Program-made: the position numbers and the translations under genes
The notes under the pieces: generated by a model
Databases searched by the model: none
What the model saw: only the letters and a program-made list of their open reading frames with translations
What the model was told of the DNA's origin: nothing
In this document: piece by piece, positions 5,951 to 5,956 of the stretch
Numbering within the stretch: position 1 is the first letter of the stretch
How the letters are laid out: each line of letters starts with the position of its first letter
DNA from: Desulfocicer vacuolatum DSM 3385
Lineage (GTDB): Bacteria; Desulfobacterota; Desulfobacteria; Desulfobacterales; SURF-7
DNA length: 5,956 nt
Direction of reading: 5' to 3'
Assembly: GCA_945870015.1 (NCBI GenBank)
Contig: CAMBQS010000228.1
Coordinates: forward strand, 1-5,956

Positions 5951-5956
5951 AAGAGG

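Larger units (their letters stand above)
5632..5956. other. Non-coding stretch at the right edge
   Basis: I find no supported gene in these 325 bases. They contain the aminotransferase leader and promoter (to 5724), a short AT-rich spacer, the second MITE copy (5746-5889) and the terminator hairpin (5900-5950). No tRNA or riboswitch-like fold was recognised in the leader. Confidence 0.7.

Overview
The window holds five protein genes: a bacterial chromosomal backbone with one lipid-related gene. No single hallmark fixes the organism. The protein types (a DnaE of the form common in sulfate reducers, an OleA-type ketosynthase, a Prc/Tsp protease with the TSP N-terminal domain) and the GTCATTCCGGCGAA-type palindromic repeats fit a Gram-negative of the former Deltaproteobacteria, such as a member of the Desulfobacterota. 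This placement is inference and could be wrong.

Layout, left to right. (1) The 3' end of dnaE (DNA polymerase III alpha) enters on + and stops at 279, with an unusual lysine-rich tail. (2) Only 10 bases later the stop of a convergent gene begins. That gene (290-1306, -) encodes a thiolase-superfamily ketosynthase of the OleA type (Claisen condensation of two acyl chains). Its probable terminator lies inside the dnaE tail. (3) A 122-base divergent region (1307-1428) carries candidate promoters for both directions. (4) On + a likely two-gene operon follows: a YcgN-family cysteine-cluster protein (1429/1477-1926), then, after 39 bases, a Prc/Tsp carboxy-terminal processing protease (1966-4149). 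(5) The 168-base convergent gap 4150-4317 is almost filled by a MITE-like palindromic element with 15-bp perfect terminal inverted repeats. (6) A fold-type I PLP aminotransferase runs on - (4318-5631), with a recognisable promoter upstream. (7) The last 325 bases hold no gene. They contain that promoter, a second, more diverged copy of the MITE in opposite orientation, and a strong hairpin terminator, probably for a minus-strand gene lying beyond the right edge.

Functionally the genes look like independent units: replication, lipid condensation, envelope proteolysis and amino-acid metabolism. The only likely co-transcribed pair is ycgN-like and prc. I saw no phage, CRISPR, defence or toxin-antitoxin genes. 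I do not see a clear undescribed system. The points most worth checking are the isolated OleA without OleB/C/D next to it, the inverted MITE pair bracketing the aminotransferase gene, and the ycgN-prc pairing.
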